Under the pieces are notes generated by a model that did no database searches, was not told where the DNA came from, and worked only from the letters and a program-made list of their open reading frames with translations. Below are positions 15,091 through 17,079 of a stretch of 17,079 nt of DNA, in pieces. The stretch lies in contig JANOLJ010000219.1 in the NCBI GenBank assembly GCA_031419715.1, forward strand, positions 1 to 17,079, in the 5' to 3' direction. The stretch's first letter is position 1; every line of letters begins with the position of its first letter. The translations under genes and the position numbers were made by a program. Source of the stretch: JAEMQF01 sp031419715. GTDB lineage: Bacteria > Pseudomonadota > Gammaproteobacteria > Burkholderiales > Burkholderiaceae_C.

Positions 15091-16923
15091 ATGAGCATCC
15101 AACTCTTCGGTCTTCCGGTGTCGCGGGGCGTGGCGATCGGTCGAGCGGTTCTGGTGGCATCGAGCCGAGTCGATGTGGCTCACTATTTCATCGACGTGGA
15201 TCGCGTTGAATCCGAAGTTGCGCGTTTGAAGCAGGCCCGCGACATCGTCGCTGAGGAGTTGATCTCGCTGCAGCGGGCCCTGCCCGCAGATGCGCCGGGC
15301 GAGCTCTCTGCATTGCTCGACGTGCATTTGATGTTGTTGCACGACGACGCGCTCACCACCGCCACCAAACATTGGATCGAGGCGCGCCATTACAACGCCG
15401 AGTGGGCGTTGTCCGCGCAGCTTGAAGTGCTGGCCCGGCAGTTCGACGACATGGAGGACGACTACCTGCGTGAGCGCAAGGCCGACCTCGAACAAGTGGT
15501 GGAACGCATGCTGCGGGCCATGGTACGCAGCGCCGCACCCGATGCGGGACGCCGAGAGGGCGGTGAGGCGGGCGCGTTCGGCGGTGATGGCCCGCTCATC
15601 CTGGTGGCCAACGACGTCGCGCCGGCCGATATGTTGCAGTTCAAGGGCAGCGTATTCATCGGATTCATCACTGACGTCGGAGGGCGGACTTCGCATACGG
15701 CCATCGTGGCGCGCAGCATGGATATTCCGGCGGTGGTCGGGGCGCGCGAGGCAAGCCGGATCATCAGGCAGGACGATTGGGTGGTGATCGACGGCGATGC
15801 CGGTGTCGTCATCGTCAATCCCTCGCCGATCCTCCTTGAGGAGTACCGATTTCGGCAGAGGCAAAGTGGGGTCGAGCGCGAACGGTTGTCGCGCCTTCGT
15901 CACACGCCTGCGGTCACGCTCGACGGCGAAACAGTCGAACTGCAAGCCAATATCGAACTGCCGGCGGATGCGGTCGCGGCAATGGCTGCCGGGGCGGTCG
16001 GAATAGGCTTGTTTCGCAGTGAATTCCTGTTCATGAATCGTTCTGGCGAACTGCCGGGCGAAGATGAGCAGTTCGAGGCCTATCGTGCGGCCGTGCAGGC
16101 CATGAATGGTTTGCCGGTCACGATTCGCACTGTCGACATCGGGGCGGACAAGCCCATGGATCGGATGTCCGTCAACGAGTTGCGCCACGAGCATGCGTTG
16201 AACCCTGCTCTTGGATTGCGGGCGATTCGCTGGAGCTTGTCAGAGCCCGGAATGTTCCGTCAGCAGCTGCGCGCGATCCTGCGAGCCAGTGCCTTTGGCA
16301 AGGTCCAGTTGCTCATTCCCATGGTCGCGCACATCAACGAGGTGCGCCACACGCTGGAGGCATTGGCGCGGGCCAAGCAACAATTGAATGAAGCCGGCAA
16401 GGCTTACACCGATGTGCGGGTTGGCGCCATGATCGAAGTGCCCGCTGCCGCGTTGGTTCTGCCTCTTTTTCTGAAGTATTTTGACTTCGTCTCGATCGGC
16501 ACGAACGACCTGATCCAGTACACCCTGGCGATTGATCGAGCCGACGAGGCGGTGGCGCATCTCTACGACCCTTGGCACCCCGCGGTGCTGCAGCTGATCG
16601 CCAGCACGATACATCAGGCGAATGTGGCAGGTCGTGGTGTCAGCGTGTGCGGGGAAATGGCGGGGGACCCGGCGTTCACCGAGTTGCTCTTGGCAATGGG
16701 CTTGCGAAATTTTTCGATGCACCCTACGCAACTCGCGGCAGTGAAGCAGCGCATCCTTCGGACGGACACGCGGCGCTGGCGGACCTCGTTGCAGGAGATC
16801 CTGGGGTCGGAAAACCCAGAGAGCCGGTACCTTGCCGAAATTCAATCGATGGCGTCGGCGACGCAGGGCGCGACACGTCGCGTCGCCGTGCTTGCTGGCC
16901 ACAGCCCCGGCGCAACGAGCTAG
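15091..16923 (+). CDS. ptsI: Phosphoenolpyruvate-protein phosphotransferase, Enzyme I of the PTS
   Basis: EI takes phosphate from PEP and passes it to HPr. The product is 610 residues against 575 for E. coli. The phosphorylated histidine is H202 in GGRTSHTAIVARSMDIP. PEP-site residues include R309 (FRSEFLFMNR), the TVDIGADKP stretch near 347-355, NPALGLRAIR at 371-380, the metal-side GTNDLIQYT (N472, D473) and C520 in GVSVCGEMAGD. The N-terminal HPr-binding helical region precedes H202. Extra length comes from a Gly/Glu-rich insert at about 150-167 and a C-terminal tail of about 25 residues. ATG 15091 is chosen because family similarity (IQLFGLPVSRGVAIG) starts there; it lacks a good ribosome binding site. 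In-frame codons upstream lack family similarity. Confidence 0.96.
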   Translation: MSIQLFGLPVSRGVAIGRAVLVASSRVDVAHYFIDVDRVESEVARLKQARDIVAEELISLQRALPADAPGELSALLDVHLMLLHDDALTTATKHWIEARHYNAEWALSAQLEVLARQFDDMEDDYLRERKADLEQVVERMLRAMVRSAAPDAGRREGGEAGAFGGDGPLILVANDVAPADMLQFKGSVFIGFITDVGGRTSHTAIVARSMDIPAVVGAREASRIIRQDDWVVIDGDAGVVIVNPSPILLEEYRFRQRQSGVERERLSRLRHTPAVTLDGETVELQANIELPADAVAAMAAGAVGIGLFRSEFLFMNRSGELPGEDEQFEAYRAAVQAMNGLPVTIRTVDIGADKPMDRMSVNELRHEHALNPALGLRAIRWSLSEPGMFRQQLRAILRASAFGKVQLLIPMVAHINEVRHTLEALARAKQQLNEAGKAYTDVRVGAMIEVPAAALVLPLFLKYFDFVSIGTNDLIQYTLAIDRADEAVAHLYDPWHPAVLQLIASTIHQANVAGRGVSVCGEMAGDPAFTELLLAMGLRNFSMHPTQLAAVKQRILRTDTRRWRTSLQEILGSENPESRYLAEIQSMASATQGATRRVAVLAGHSPGATS

Positions 16924-16965
16924 TCGCATCGGGTCGCATGTGTCCCTCCGGCAAATCTGCATGAT

Positions 16966-16994
16966 TTGACGATTTGAACTGAGTACCTTCTGCT
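16966..16994 (+). promoter_or_regulatory. Possible weak promoter ahead of the right-edge gene
   Basis: In the 100-bp gap after ptsI the base composition turns AT-rich. TTGACG at 16966-16971 is a good -35 match, and TCTGCT at 16989-16994 follows at 17 bp but matches only three of six -10 positions. Short direct repeats lie nearby (GTCGCAT at 16923-16929 and 16933-16939; ATTTGA at 16964-16969 and 16972-16977). No hairpin-plus-T-run terminator for ptsI was found. This is a tentative call. Confidence 0.25.
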
Positions 16995-17023
16995 TTCATT
17001 GCAACATTGGATGGAGGTCGGCG

Positions 17024-17079
17024 ATGAAGGTGATGGGCAAGGCGGTGCAGGTGAAGGCGAGCGCGGACGCGCTGACGCA
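17024..17079 (+). CDS. Start of an unidentified gene, truncated by the right window edge
   Basis: An ATG at 17024 is preceded by a strong ribosome binding site (GGAGG at about 17013-17017, 6 bases away). The frame is open to the window end, reading MKVMGKAVQVKASADALT. It is separated from ptsI by 100 bp and probably has its own promoter. The visible 18 residues are too few to assign a family. Confidence 0.6.
   Translation, partial: MKVMGKAVQVKASADALT

Overview
The window is a GC-rich, densely packed bacterial chromosome segment. It has about thirteen complete genes, a gene fragment at each end, no RNA genes, no insertion sequences and no CRISPR array. Gene content and protein style suggest a betaproteobacterium, probably order Burkholderiales. 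The pointers are a PHA-granule-region protein, an EIIA(Man)-HPr-EI phosphotransferase set without a sugar permease, a DUF2817 peptidase and a COG4324-type aminopeptidase lipoprotein. This placement is inferred from family knowledge; no database search was possible.

Left part (1-6387): a minus-strand gene start (53 to beyond the left edge) follows putA, a bifunctional proline dehydrogenase / glutamate-semialdehyde dehydrogenase on the minus strand (3988 down to 212). Divergent from putA, on the plus strand, is pgi (glucose-6-phosphate isomerase, 4172-5776). A HAD-family phosphatase (5773-6387) overlaps its stop codon by 4 bases.

Middle part (6431-8739): a minus-strand pair encodes an M20-type amidohydrolase and then a DUF2817/M14-like zinc peptidase. 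They lie 9 bp apart and converge on the HAD gene.

Right part (8859-16923): eight plus-strand genes are tightly packed. In order they are a stand-alone molybdopterin oxidoreductase, a lipoprotein aminopeptidase (4-base overlap), a PHA-granule-region protein (3-bp gap), a small probable lipoprotein, an MFS transporter broken by a one-base frameshift, PTS EIIA(Man), HPr and Enzyme I. The PTS genes form a phosphorelay from PEP to EI, HPr and EIIA with no EIIB/EIIC/EIID in the window, so a regulatory role is likely. A new plus-strand gene begins at 17024 and runs off the right edge.

Almost everything is ordinary core or accessory metabolism: proline catabolism, sugar phosphate metabolism, peptide and amide breakdown, and PTS regulation. 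I see no convincing new multi-gene system. The points most worth a second look are the frameshifted MFS gene, the partnerless Mo enzyme coupled to a lipoprotein peptidase, the PHA-region/PTS proximity, and a 10-bp direct repeat in front of the left-edge gene.
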